64,000 nucleotides of DNA from Linepithema humile (GCF_040581485.1 NC_090128.1:40268931-40332930); one strand, 5' to 3'. Positions 1 through 12,304 are shown, counted from the stretch's first letter. Translations and numbers: made by a program. Notes: generated from the sequence alone by a model not told the origin.

Positions 1-1485
1 TATCAAATATAATTTACGAGCGCACTTGAATATAAATATTATAATATGACATTTATTCATAAAATCCAACTGCGTATTATGAGGAAAAATAATGAAAAAG
101 TGAAACGCCTTGTACGAGAAATGGCCGGTACGCGCGCGAAACAAGATTTTTTCTCCCCGTGTTTGCTTTCACAAAACGGTATTATAAACAAATAACTCCC
201 TCTTAAAGTAAATGCGGGAATAAACGTCGGATTTTAGTTATCTCGCGCGGGAGAGACAGCTTTCTCGTATACCAACAGTCCGGCATTTCTAGAGCTAAAT
301 CGGCATTCCCATCGACGTTTAATTTCCCGTGGTCCGTGTAGTGGAAAACGTAAATTCACGGAAAATGTCGAGGGGCTTCTCTCGTATACTCCGACACGCG
401 AGATAATCACGACGTGTTGTAGCTCATCCACCCGTTAAATTCGCCGGCGTTCTTTTTTCCCTCTTGTCGCAGAATCGGGGATGTAACCTGCATCGTGATA
501 CACTCGAAGAAAGCTTCCTACGAGCGCAGTTAATTTACCGCCGGTGACTCTCTTCGAGCGCGTAAATCGATTATTTAACACCGCGAGCGGAAAAACGGTT
601 TACCGTGCAGCCGTACACGAGCACTTTCTCGAGAGAAAGAGATATTTACCGGCATTGAGAACCTATTCTTGAACGAATTCGAAATCGAAATTCTTTCCCC
701 GCTAAAAATTTTCCATTTTAATTGATAAAACAAAGTTTTATTAAAAGCGCAAAGTTAAAAATTGTTTGAAGAATGAACTTTTGACTTTACACGATCAAAA
801 GTTAATTTCTCAATATGCTTTAATACTTTAATTAAAATAGTTCGTTAATTAAGCTGCCGATTAAACTCCCCGATGAAGAAAAACCGCGTGCAAGTTATAT
901 AAAGCACAACGCGCGCTGTTGTCGGACGTCTTTCTGAAACAACCCGCCTAGCGATGTAACCGTTTGTAATTATTCTCTGACCCCTTTCCGCGGCAAGAAC
1001 ACAGGACGTCATAATTAACGCACGATATATTGTCACGCAACACACTCTGGCTTTCTTGAAATTTTCAAATTAACTCCCGGCTGACGAGTTTCGCTCGCGC
1101 GACTTTTACTTTGCTATTTCGCGCGTTGAAAACAGCATCGCGGCCGACGCAAGACAAACCGCGCCGTGGTTTTCCCTTTAAATCAACACGCGACAAAGAG
1201 TTAATTGTTGCTAGTACGCGCTAATAACCACGGTTAATCCTGCGGTTGACCCCGGGATGTGAACACCGCTCTTACAAACGTGCACGACGGGGGAAAAAAT
1301 AACAGTAAAAACTTTCATTAAAAATTCTATCACAATTTATGGAATTTGTCAATCATTTATGACTTGCGGAACTTTTTTTAAGTTGTACTGATTACTAATT
1401 TGATTCGTGATCCGCGTACGTTCGGAGTTCGGTGGTCCACATGAATATTCACGAAACATTAAAACCACAATGCTCGATAAAACCG

Positions 1486-1501
1486 CCCCCCCCCCCCCCC
1501 C
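1486..1501 (+). repeat. Poly-C tract (16 C)
   Basis: An uninterrupted run of 16 C. Such runs are unstable in replication and sequencing, so the length may be inaccurate. Confidence 0.95.
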
Positions 1502-1800
1502 AGCTCGTTGATTTGAGATAATCGTTTTCATTCAGACTCGACGGCGTCGGAATCTCGAGAAACCACTTCCGTCGAACGCACGCCTTCAAAGGTCAAAGTT
1601 TTTCGTCGCAATTGGCCGCTCTCGAGTGTACCTAGTTTTGTCGCGGGAAGCAATATCGGTACACAAAACACGCGATATCGATTTTACCCCGATTCTCCTC
1701 TCGGAGTTCGACCTAGCCGCCATAATGTGACCACGACCCCACCGAAACATATATGTATACGCACACACATATACATACGTACGTGAATTTTCAATCTAAA

Positions 1801-1860
1801 TTTAGCTCTTTGTTGTTTGACGATACATACTTTAGCTCTTTGTTATTCAAAGAAACATAT
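1801..1860 (+). repeat. 30-bp tandem duplication
   Basis: TTTAGCTCTTTGTTGTTTGA at 1801 and TTTAGCTCTTTGTTATTCAA at 1831 begin two copies of a 30-bp unit with a few substitutions. Confidence 0.8.
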
Positions 1861-2428
1861 TTCGCCAATACCATACGTACATTTGCCATACTCTCGATGC
1901 ATATGCTCGCTGCCTGCGTTCACTATTTCGAAACTTGATCTGATTATATTCACATAATATTTTACTTCTCGAAGCGAGATTTAAATAATTAATTTCAGAT
2001 TGGAAAGGACACAGATTCCGGATTGCGCGGAGTGTGCACGTGAATTTACGATCAGGCGGAATGTCCAGGTAAAATTGATATTTCCTCCGTGCAGCGCGTG
2101 TATTCTCACGAAAGTAAGAGAAATCCATTTCTCGCCGAGGAATCAAAGTCGAAGTCTATTCTGGGCGTGACTCGCGCGAAATTCACGCGAATATCGTAAA
2201 GCTGACTACGGGTTTCTGGCGCGACACACCGTGAACAGGCATTGTCTTCGAACGGATCTTCCTTCGGGCTACAACACGGATTATAGCTATGAGCCGCAGA
2301 GTATACGCGTATCGAGCCTCTCTCGGGCGCGAATGCGACGTTCTATACTTCCTCTCGTAATGGGGTCCATTTCAGCCCGAGGGGTGGCAGTCGCAGGTCA
2401 ATGCGGAGCCGGCGGCAGCAGGGTAGGA

Positions 2429-2429
<1 letters not shown>

Positions 2430-2459
<30 letters not shown>
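2430..2459 (+). repeat. Poly-G tract (30 G)
   Basis: Thirty consecutive G within a G-rich block (about 2400-2475). It can form G-quadruplex structure and is a likely site of length error. It creates an artificial glycine or proline run in open frames on both strands. Confidence 0.95.
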
Positions 2460-3125
2460 CTGGGGCGGGAGCGGCCTCGGTGGCAAAATATTTGAGCATA
2501 CGCTACAAATGTTTGCCCTCGTCCTCGACATCGCGTAATAAAGCGGCAAAGCTCTTTTCCGATAATGCCCTTCTCCCTTTCCGACTTCTCGAGCTTCCCT
2601 ACGACCCTCCATATCATCCCTCGCGACATTGTCGTTTGCCGGCGAGGCAGCAGCCTTGCCTAAGGTGTCTCCGTCGTGAGGCTGGGGCGGATAATACGGA
2701 TAAATTGGAACCGCGTGGAGAGCTGCGCAACAGCGCCGGTACATATATTATTTTAATTTTGCAACGGAACTAGGAATCTTTTTGCGCAGCGTGCTGCATC
2801 ATGGTCATTTATCGTGCACATTTCGATCAGGTCATCTTTATTTCTCTCAAATTTAATCTCCAGTGTTAAAAGGGGCTACTACTCACAGCGAGAGAGGTAA
2901 TCTTGCGATGAAAAATTCTTGCGAAAAATCAATATCAAACGACCTTTTTATTTGATCGTGCTTCGGAAAATATTCTCGTTAGTCGCATACTTTTGAAATA
3001 CTTTGTCGCGTGTTAAAAGAGAATCGATCCGAGGATAAAAGAGATGTATTATAGTTGGACAACGGAGAAACAGATAGAGCATCGTATCGCGTCGCATCGT
3101 GTCGTATTTCGTCGCATCGTTTTGC

Positions 3126-3273
3126 ACCTATGTGAACTTGGCACCCGACTTTTAATAAATAAAGTTTTAATTAAGTAAAATGATAGTACTTCGTTTGTAG
3201 TTGTTTGTAGTAAAAATATTTTCGTTTGTAGTTCAACCCATTATCAAAAAAAAAATGTTTAAAAAATGACTGT
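3126..3273 (+). repeat. Left terminal inverted repeat of the FB-like element
   Basis: 148 bp, matching the reverse complement of 4886-5033 with a single mismatch (TTAATT versus TTAAAT). It contains repeats of the TTTGTAG core also found in the internal subrepeats. The match stops at GACTGT, where the nested insertion begins. Confidence 0.9.
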
Positions 3274-4212
3274 GTTAACGATCGAGCTTCGCGCTGCGTG
3301 CGTTATGTCGTTTTTATAATTTCTTTTTCGTCATATATTTCTATAATTTTGTCTTTATAATTCGTTATCGTATACGTTGTAACAAATTCACATTAACGGG
3401 CAGAATATGACCATGTTTAGCGTTCGCCGCGGAAAAACATGCCTCGGTAAACAATCTTGAGTGAGCCGCTGCTATTGTTTTTATTTTTACTTCTAACAGC
3501 GAAAGCCATGAGAGAAGCGTTGAAAAGACGAAAATTTCAAAATCATCAGAGATAGCGTTCCCCTCTCTGGCGCTTGAGTTTAGATCTGCACGAATCATCA
3601 TCGATCATCTGGCCCTCTCTCCGATGTGAAAAAGGCGGTCGCAAGCCGATCAACCGGACAGGCGTTTCACTCGGTCATTTTTGCAAAACCAGAAGCTTTC
3701 TTCAATTCCGAGTGAGAAGACACTTCAAGTCGCTGAGTGCTAGTAATTAGTTTTCTCATTTTTCGTCTCAAGCGTACGAAAGCTTAGTTTCGGGCTTCGA
3801 AATCAGCTGTTTCTCGAATCTTTTCTTTTTTTGCGAGATTTAGACGCTTGTCGCGTGAACGTAATCGACGGGCTTAATCGCCAGCGAACTTTTGTTAATT
3901 TCGTTTGATTAATTATTGACAATAAAGTGCATTATTCTGCAAGTATCATCGCTCTACAAACATTTATCGCGCTCATACGACTTGATCCGTTTCCCCGCGT
4001 CTGCGGATCCTCACTTTTCGCTCACTTAATTCCATTTAGCTCTCTTTCTCTCGCTCGGTTGCCGGTTCGTGCGACCGCCAGCGTTCTCTCTCCTTCTCGT
4101 TCCTTTCGCTGCTCACTCCGTTCTTTCCTTGCCGCCAATCTTACCCTTCGCTCTCTCTGAGCGCACCCGGCACCTCTCTATTCCGATCGGAGTCTCATTT
4201 CGATCGCGAACA
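3274..4212. mobile_element. 939-bp sequence inserted in the left arm of the FB-like element
   Basis: The left arm stops after ...ATGACTGT at 3273 and resumes at GACTGTCACCCGAC from 4213, while the right arm runs through this point uninterrupted. The 6-bp GACTGT is therefore present on both sides of the insert, like a target duplication. The insert starts GTTAACGATCGA. The inverse of its end, just inside one extra A, reads GTTCGCGATCGA, a match at 10 of 12 positions. The interior is more GC-rich than the FB arms and has promoter-like T/C-rich stretches near 4020-4160, but no convincing coding frame. It may be a small DNA transposon or captured host DNA. Confidence 0.6.
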
Positions 4213-4885
4213 GACTGTCACCCGACTTTAAGATTTTTCAAATCCGCTTCTTCCACGTGATTCAGAATTGTTTGTAGTTGTTTGTAGCGATTTTTTTTTT
4301 GTTTGTAGTTGAATAGTTTAAAAGTTACAAAATATTTGCAATAAACAAATAATGTAACTTTGTCAATTTTGAAGATTTTTCAAATCCGCTTCTTCCACGT
4401 GATTCGGAATCGTTTGTAGTTGTTTGTAGTGAAAAATAGAAAAATCTTCAAAATTGACAAAGTTACATTATTTGTTTATTGCAAATATTTTGTAACTTTT
4501 AAACTATTCAACTACAAACAAAAAAAAAATCGCTACAAACAACTACAAACAATTCTGAATCACGTGGAAAAAGCGGATTTAAAAAATCTTTAAAATTGTC
4601 AAAGTTACATTATTTGTTTATTGCAAATATTTTGTAACTTTTAAACTATTCAACTACAAACGAAAAGAAAATCACTACAAACAACTACAAACGATTCTGA
4701 ATCACGTGGAAAAAGCGGATTTGAAAAATCTTCAAAATTGACAAAGTTACATTATTTGTTTATTGCAAATATGTTATAACTTTTAAACTATTCAACTACA
4801 AACAAAAGGAAAATTACTACAAACAACTACAAACGATTCTGAATCACGTGGAAAAAGCGGATTTGAAAAATCTTAAAGTCGGGTG
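4213..4885. repeat. 142-bp subrepeats of the FB-like element, two inverted against three
   Basis: The marker ATTCTGAATCACGTGG starts at 4552, 4694 and 4836, exactly 142 bp apart. Its reverse complement (allowing one change) ends at 4268 and 4410, again 142 bp apart. The two groups face each other around about 4438. Each unit holds CTACAAAC motifs and an AT-rich CAAAGTTACATTATTTG segment. The arrangement makes a long hairpin with an odd extra unit on the right. Confidence 0.88.
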
Positions 4886-5033
4886 ACAGTCATTTTTTAA
4901 ACATTTTTTTTTTGATAATGGGTTGAACTACAAACGAAAATATTTTTACTACAAACAACTACAAACGAAGTACTATCATTTTACTTATTTAAAACTTTAT
5001 TTATTAAAAGTCGGGTGCCAAGTTCACATAGGT
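4886..5033 (-). repeat. Right terminal inverted repeat of the FB-like element
   Basis: Reverse complement of 3126-3273. Inward it continues without a break into ACAGTC/GTCGGGTG and the 142-bp subrepeats, so this arm is intact. Confidence 0.9.
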
Positions 5034-5246
5034 TCGTTTTGCGTCTTGCTAAACGGGAACGCGATCGAGGTGGCGAATTAAATTCAGTGGCCGGCACCAA
5101 ATTGATAATATCGCAATTCGCTGGGACAAATTCGTTAGCCCGGCATTATTTCCGCGAGAAATATCCTGACGCAATTTAAAACCAGGTACGGCCTGACGGC
5201 GGACTATACCGGAACATGTGAACGGAATGACGCTCGCGCGCAAAAG

Positions 5247-5250
<4 letters not shown>

Positions 5251-5288
<38 letters not shown>
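5251..5288 (+). repeat. (AG)n microsatellite
   Basis: 38 bp of pure AG, followed by a degenerate GGCA/GAAA/GAGT purine-rich tail to about 5340. Confidence 0.95.
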
Positions 5289-5289
<1 letters not shown>

Positions 5290-8200
5290 CAGGTAGGCAG
5301 GCAGACAGAAAGAAAGAGAGTGAGAGAGTGAGTGAGAGTCAGGTGACAAATTGCGGCGGTCGCAATTTCTCGACGGCGACGAGCGTAGGAGGAATAAAGT
5401 GGGAGCCGCCGGCCGACCGGCCGCGTTTTGAGGAAACGTTGATTAATTCCGCGCTCGCACTCGCGCGAGAACGCGAGGACGGGTGAGGTGGCAAGGCGCC
5501 GCTTAGAATAGATAGATAGGCCGGCGGAACAGGTGGGCTGCAGGTGCGAGGTAATGGATATATCGGACGGCCGACGAAACACGATTAATCAGGAGTTGGC
5601 CCCCCGTTCCGCCGCCCGCCGCGGCGGTTCTCCCTCGCGCTCGCGCGAGGAAGGAAGGAACTTTCCGAAATTTCGCGGAAACCATTCGTCACGAACGCAC
5701 GAGCGACGTTGAGAAAAATTGCTCCGACGAATTTGTTCCGCCGCCTCGCGCCTTCCTGCGCGCCGCTCTGTTTGCCGCCGCTGTCGATAATATTGTGTCG
5801 CGCCATAGTTTAACCGTACGGCTGTTTTGCGGTCGGCCGTCATTATCGTCGGAATTATCGCATTTACACATTTAGCATTGGAGAGGGCGGCGCATTTGTC
5901 CGATCCGTTCACGGGGATATCGTAATGTAGGCACGGTATGCATCACAGTTCACCGCGGGATTAACATTCTCCCGTATTTCAGTCGTGCTGAGAAATGTTG
6001 TAAAAACAATTACCATCGCAGCCGTAGTTATCTACAGTTAATTACAGTTATGATAAATTGCAAAACATAATCATCAACAATTGCGCTAATAAAAATTGAC
6101 ATCCGCGAATCTGTCATATTTATCATTGCGGAGGCAATAATGGGTTGCGTTTATTTCACCTTTTGAAGCGAAAGAGATTACACAATCATCAAAGTTCATG
6201 GCGTAAACGGTCACACACGCGTGGCGTCCTGGCCGAATAAACAACAATCAAAGTCCTACGCGCGCTTTACAGTTGTCGGGATCGGCACAGCGGCCACCGT
6301 GCCGAAGCTCTCGATAAATAAATGTGCAGTCGACAGGTGTACTATCGGCGCAATAAACGGGCGCAATTACGCGTCGCCGCTTCCGTGTTCACACAGACAT
6401 CGTAAATGTCGCGCTCGCACACGTCATCTTACCCCGGGACGCGAAATGGTCCATGAAAGATATAAAGGCCCCGGTCCTTTTGTCCTTTCGAAGCCGGCGG
6501 ACGGAAGCTGTCCGGTCGAACGCGCGCGGATCGGCTCGAAAACTCGCCACGTGAAAGAATCAAGAGCGCCGGGACCGATAAAACTCGCGCGACCGAAGAG
6601 GAAATGACACGATGAGAGGGGGAAAGAGGGAGGGACGAGGAAGGAGTGTCGTTGGCGACGTAAAGGATGCGCCCGGTAAACGAGCGGCAGCCGTGAGCGC
6701 GATCTTTCGCCCTGGAATCTTCCTTGCGAACTCGAGAAACCGAACTCTCGGCAATTCGCTTGAGAGTTTTGCGGGTGCACAGAACAACACGAAACATAAA
6801 TAACGGTATGCTTCGTTCGTGCCCAATCGTCCTTCAAGTTTTACGTAGCGCGCGATGGTAAATTTCAACATAGCGCTTAGTGGCAAATTTTTACGTGCGA
6901 AAATAAAGTAAAGGTCCGCGTATCTCAATCGTCCACGGTGGTCAGAATTGTGGAATATCACCACCGCGGGGCGGGAATTTTCGCTCGGGGATTCACTTCC
7001 GGACGGCCGAGCGGAGCCGGAACGAGCCAGCGCAGCGAGATGGCAAGCCACAGTGGGAGAAGAAAACACGGGGAAGAAGAGGGAGAAAAGAAACCCGGCT
7101 CGGGGACGAGAAATTCCGGTGGTTCGCCCTCGTATCGACACTTTCGCGCGCGGCACGTTGGCGGCGACGACGACGACGACGACTCTGGTTCTTTCTCAAC
7201 GAGGAATGAAGAAGAGAGAGAAGTCGCAGGTCGGAAGGTGGCGGAGCCACAAGGAAGAAGGTCCACCGACTGCAACGTAGCGAGAAATTACGTTTCCGCA
7301 GTCAGCATCGCAGACATTCCTCTATCCCCTTCCGCCCGCACCGCGCCCTCGCCTCTCGTTCCTGCACCCATCCGCCCACATGCATCCTTCCGCGACCACA
7401 ACCGCAGGAATTTGGGGCCAGCATGCAGAGACTGTGAGAAAGGACACCCTTCTTTTCCGATCTTCTCCTGCCCTCTCAATCGCAGTTCCCTCTTTACGCG
7501 TAGCGAACAATTCTTATCCGAAGGATGTCTGAGGTATCCCCGATATCGCCTTTTCTTTCGAAATTGCACTGGACAATTGTGTGTAATTCAGTTTGTAAAT
7601 ACGCGCACACGCAGTTGAGTATGTTTACAATGTTTAAAAAGCAATTTTACTTTGAAATTTTAATCCGTTTCAATCCATTAAAAAACCTGGAAATTCATAG
7701 AATTAATTGTATCATTTTTCAATATTATTTTTGCTACACGCGTGTAATGCATAAAAAAAAACGCTTCGATCTGCTGGACCATAAAGAATATAGATAAAGA
7801 ATAACATATATATTTTAGCGAACATATATGCATTAGCTTTTTTTTATCATTTTATCCGATCGCATAAACCAGATGCAAATGTCACATGCATTTACAATTG
7901 CAATTTTTTTGTAACAGTAATATAAAATTTTTGTGATTTTTTAATTCCATTACAATAAAGAGAAAAAGAATCTTAAAAAAGGAAAGAGAGGAAAATATTG
8001 TCCTACATTTGATCATAAGCAATAACAAAAAAATAGCAAATATCTCTCGAAAAATATTACTAACAAATTATTATCATCAATCATCCACACGACCCGATAA
8101 CTTGCGTCATCGACCATAACGCACAATGGCGTTCCGTCACACCGTGAGAGGCCGCTTTATGAAAAGTTACAGGGGGACGTAAACGACCATAAATCCAAAG

Positions 8201-9757
8201 TGGAATTTAAATCTCGTAAAAAAAGTATTTTCCGTAAAGTCGCATCGGTCCTCGGGCGCGCGCGCATATCATAGTTCGTAAATTATCCTTATCGATCCTG
8301 CGATGCGGGGGGGGAGGGGGGGTACACTCAAGGTGACAGAATCAAAGGGGCCCGTGAAATCTGGCGCCCGGATGCACTACGAAGAACGATTATCTTTGCG
8401 TAACAGCCCCATAAAGGAGACAGCCGTGAGATCGCCGAGTCGCGTAATTAGGGTCGAAAGGAATTTACCCTTCTTTAACGGAGAATGAGTTTCTCATCGA
8501 CCCCACGGAACTTTCGGCCGTGACGCTCATGCTTTATCCCATAGACGTACGAAACTTTGGATCTTGTTAAAGCGGTAATTCCGAGTATAAGTCACTCGAA
8601 AATAACGAGAGAGAAATGGGGAAAGAGAGGAAGAGAGGGCGATCGGTACGGTACACGATCTACGACTGCATTAACTTGTCCGAGCTGAGATCTGTTGCCG
8701 TTTAGGGAGCGGGGACAGGCGAGGCATTTTGTCTTCGTTACGGAACGGACGAAAAATGTATTACTCTTCGATACTGGTGGAAGCACAATATTAATAAAAT
8801 TATAATAATTAATGTCAATATTATCTTTCATTAATATTAATAAAATTAGAAATTGCACAAAGTTTATGAAAGTTATAAAGAGAGAATTGGAGAATTAAAA
8901 GAGGAGAACTTATTTAAACTAGAGTGCACTTCTCCGCAGTCTGATATGAAAACTCACATTGCATTACGCAACGGATCCGAGAGGAATTTTAAGTAAACTC
9001 GCGTCACGTTTTGCAAAGGGGGGAGGGGGGGGGGGAATGGCTCGGATCGAAGACGATTTCATCGCGCACAGGCGTGTACCGTAGCACCGCGGAGAAAGGG
9101 AGAAACTTTTCCTCACTCATTGAAACGACGCAACGGAAGTCGTTAGCTGCAGCTTGCACACGAGTCTTCATTGAAAGGCTGCGGGAAATAATGCGAAGTG
9201 GTGGCGGGCGGACGCGAAACGAGCGCGGTGTAACGATATCACGGCAGTTACTTTAAATATGTTCGCTGCAAAAGAGGCGCATTCAGAAGCGGCACTCGTC
9301 GACTAACGACGTTTGATTCGCGCCAAATTGCGTTCGCGTCAACGCGGACAGCCTTTTTCTCCGGCGATACGATATTGCCACCGCAAGCGCGCGGCGCGAG
9401 AAGGGTGGCAGCAGGGAGATACAATCGATTCAAAACACCGAAAACACCGATCGGGCAGCCCCGCATTGCCCACTCACTTTCTTTGCTTCATCGCTGTGCG
9501 ACGACACAGCGGTGGCGACAATGAGACTGCCTCAGTGCCGATCGTTATGCCGCGCGCGAATAAGTGCGCGCGAGCGAGCAAAAGCGAGGCCGATAATGGC
9601 GCGGCGAATAGCACTAAAATTGATAACACCCGCTATCGACAGTTTACAACCCAGGGATGGCATCGTTACTAGTCGCTGATTAAACGACATCCCCGAGATT
9701 GATCCGTAATGGACTTCCCCAATTTAGCCCGTAGTACGTACGTAGAGCCGGCCAGCC

Positions 9758-9833
9758 GTGCGCGCGCTCGCGCGCGCACACACGCACACACACGCGCGCG
9801 CGCGCGCGCGCACACGCACACACACACACACAT
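9758..9833. repeat. Alternating CG/CA tract with Z-DNA potential
   Basis: About 75 bp of almost perfectly alternating purine and pyrimidine (CGCGCG, CACACA), the sequence class most prone to left-handed DNA. Confidence 0.9.
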
Positions 9834-10953
9834 ATAGGAAGAAGCGATCGAGGATCACGTAATCTCTGCCGGCGACATGATTCCAATCATAAGACACGAG
9901 ATCCGCAGATTGCGGGCACCAATTACGGGAATAGGCGTGAGAACCGTGATCTCCGCGTCGCGTGCGTTTAAATCGAGGAACGAGATGATGGCGCCGCGTG
10001 GAGGTTTTTAATTATCGAATCGCAGAACGATGCAATCGTTCGAAACAGGATATTTCTACGCGTCGCATTCTGTAACTCTCGGAAGACCGAACCGCTGTTA
10101 ATTGCGTTAAAATAACGCGGATCGTTCGCGCAAGTCGACGTAAAATTTATATTGAAAATATTTAATATGACTAATCTGTCCTACAAGAGCGGGCAATATT
10201 TCCGCAATTACGCATGTGCGCGATGTTATTAACGCTAATACGTATTAAAGGCATCGATCCACATGAGAAAAGCTTCTGTTAATAACAATATTAGTCTGTA
10301 CATATTGGATGCGTTAAATCTGTATCATATATGTCTAATTGTGAGCTTTTTGCACTCTTAGTGCTTACGCGGATTTAACTCTCGGACGTATAGTTCTCTC
10401 TCTCTCTCCTCCGCGAGTTTATAACTCCATAAAGGACTTAAGCTCGTATAACCCTGCGCGTGCGACGTAAACCGTAACTTCGTAAGGATTTAACTTTCGA
10501 ACGCGTAGCATTCACAACATTTTGATTCGCGCGCTGTGAATGGGATTAAAACGTTTCCCGTTAATTTTCCGCGTTACGCAGTTGTTTAAAGTCTGTTAAT
10601 ATGTTACTGTCAGTGTAAATAATAAACTGAAAAGAACAAAGTACGTTGAATATTTTAGGTAATTTGTAATAAAGCGCGCGGCAGATTTAGATTACATTCT
10701 ACGTTTAAAATACGTGTATAATATGTGTGCTTACGCGTTATACGTGTTATGCGATAGCGAACAGATAAACGCAGGGCAAATGTACGGGCAAAATTATTTT
10801 TACCCTTACACAGAACTGATCAGATATGCAGAAGGTTAACTTCGGAATTTCTTCCTTTTAGATCACATGTTCCACTCTGTATGAAAATTTGTGCAACTAC
10901 GTGCATACTGCATGTTATGTGGCCGTCGCGCGCGTTCCGGTGCGCCTGTTGCA

Positions 10954-11160
10954 GATAACTGTCTCCACCTATACGGTAGCATATAACTCGGATAGTAACA
11001 GAACGTTGCCATAACGCTTGCGAATCGATAGCCAATTGGCCGTTGAAGTTGTGCCAACGCTACATTTCGCGTAAATTGTAAATAGGTTCCGCGAACGGCG
11101 TCGTTTGTTTCGGGAACAATGTCCATCAATACTTCAAAGAACAGCCATGAGCTGGACAGA
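10954..11160 (+). repeat. Diverged paralogous segment A (unrecognised)
   Basis: Contains a frame reading CHNACESIANWPLKLCQRYI, which parallels GKHWRLNLCQPYFMRHC in segment B (11560-11750) with the WxLxLCQxY core in common. Differences include third-position changes. Neither strand gives a recognisable product. Read as an old duplication of a possibly coding sequence. Confidence 0.3.
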
Positions 11161-11485
11161 GTGCTCTCAAAGAGTTTTTGTGCGACGGTAGAGAAAAAAA
11201 ATTGTTTCCTGACACACACCACGTGTATGCATTTTACATTCTTAATAAAAATTTATATGAATTTGCGCGAAATTAAAGCTCGCAAGAGGCTAAAAATTCC
11301 CGAGACAATTTATGACAAAAATAAGAAGCACAATTTTTTAAGTTCTTTTTTTATCCTCGCTTAATATTCCAATCGTGAAACTGCACGAATTTTGATCGAT
11401 CTAAATTATCATCTGCTTTTATCTGCTATATCGCATTAACAAAGTTTGATTAAATTTTATTCTATAGTGTCAAACGGAGTGACGC

Positions 11486-11695
11486 TTGCATTTTCCAGCG
11501 AACTCGCGAGCCCTATTGAAGTTCGGCGGACGATATTTAGGTGCGCACGCAAGTACTGTCCGCGCGCGTTTGCCGAAAGTTGTAGTACAGCGTACAGTGA
11601 AAGACAATTTGGGTGACGACACCGGCAAACATTGGCGGTTGAACTTGTGCCAGCCGTATTTCATGCGCCATTGTACAACGGATAGTAAATAGCTT
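11486..11695 (+). repeat. Diverged paralogous segment B (unrecognised), 68-codon frame
   Basis: An open frame of 68 codons from 11486 to the stop at 11693-11695 ends in GKHWRLNLCQPYFMRHC. The end matches segment A near 11020-11085, about 600 bp upstream in the same orientation. No signal peptide, domain or family is recognisable, and intron boundaries are not evident. It may be a gene remnant. Confidence 0.3.
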
Positions 11696-12304
11696 CTACG
11701 AAAAATCCGCCCCACCTCGTTGTATCTGTTTCGGATTTCGGAGGGCTACATTGCAGCAGCCCAACAATGAGTCTCTTCAGATTCTCAGTACCATCGACCT
11801 ATCGATCCGTGGCGATTCTCGATGGAAGTTAACCAGTATGACGCACTTTATTTCCCGCACTCCCATTCCACCCCAATGAAAAATACCATTCAACAACACA
11901 ACTGGCCGTGAAACTCTCTCGCCTATTGTGCTAATTGCGCAAGGAACGTGTTTCATATCTCCGCACTTGTTTCTGATTTCAACTCCGGCCGCCGGGAAAA
12001 CTTTCAAGCCGAGACTGCCGCCGCACTGATTCCACGACCGCTGTGTAAATCATTCGAAACGCAATTACACGGCCTTGGAATTTAATTAAGAACCATGGAT
12101 GGACTTTTGCTCGCATGCACGCCTTGAAACTTTTTTCAAAGATGTTGGAAGCAAGATTCGCAAGTGCGAAATCATTGAAGTGGAATGACACAACAAAACT
12201 GATTAGATTTTTAAGTTAGATAAATTGTTGACTTCCATTATTAAAAAATAAATTGCTCTCTCTTTCATCTACACGTTTAGTTGCAATATATTTTAACCAG
12301 TCAA

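Larger units (their letters stand above)
1..3116. other. Intergenic or intronic DNA, no gene supported
   Basis: Mixed AT- and CpG-rich sequence. The longest frame (2231-2773, +) is sustained by the 30-G tract and matches nothing. TTCGTCGCATCG-like short repeats occur at about 3079-3120, next to the Foldback insertion. Confidence 0.6.
3126..5033. mobile_element. Foldback (FB)-like element, Mutator superfamily type, non-autonomous
   Basis: The element starts ACCTATGTGAACTTGG and ends with its exact inverse. The 148-bp terminal inverted repeats (3126-3273 and 4886-5033) differ at one visible base. It is flanked by a perfect 9-bp target duplication TCGTTTTGC (3117-3125 and 5034-5042). Inside the arms are 142-bp subrepeats: two in one orientation (about 4213-4437) and three in the other (about 4440-4885). 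Long inverted arms made of tandem subrepeats plus a 9-bp duplication is the architecture of Drosophila FB elements, which belong to the Mutator-like superfamily. No transposase frame is present, so it must rely on enzyme from elsewhere. Near-identical arms suggest a fairly recent insertion. The left arm is split by a 939-bp insertion (3274-4212). Confidence 0.85.
5043..12304. other. Gene-poor DNA with simple repeats
   Basis: GC-rich parts (5.2-7.5 kb, 9.0-10.1 kb) give many overlapping frames on both strands, which points to composition and not coding. Several G-rich runs occur (8306-8321, 9017-9036). A weak ~116-bp repeat of GGATTTAACTYTCGRACG is at about 10371 and 10487. The two paralogous segments near 11.0 and 11.6 kb are listed separately. 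Confidence 0.55.

Noticed and set aside
2231..2773. 180-codon open frame on the + strand
   Set aside because: Held open by the 30-G tract (poly-Gly) and overlapped by other frames; no domain or splice context.
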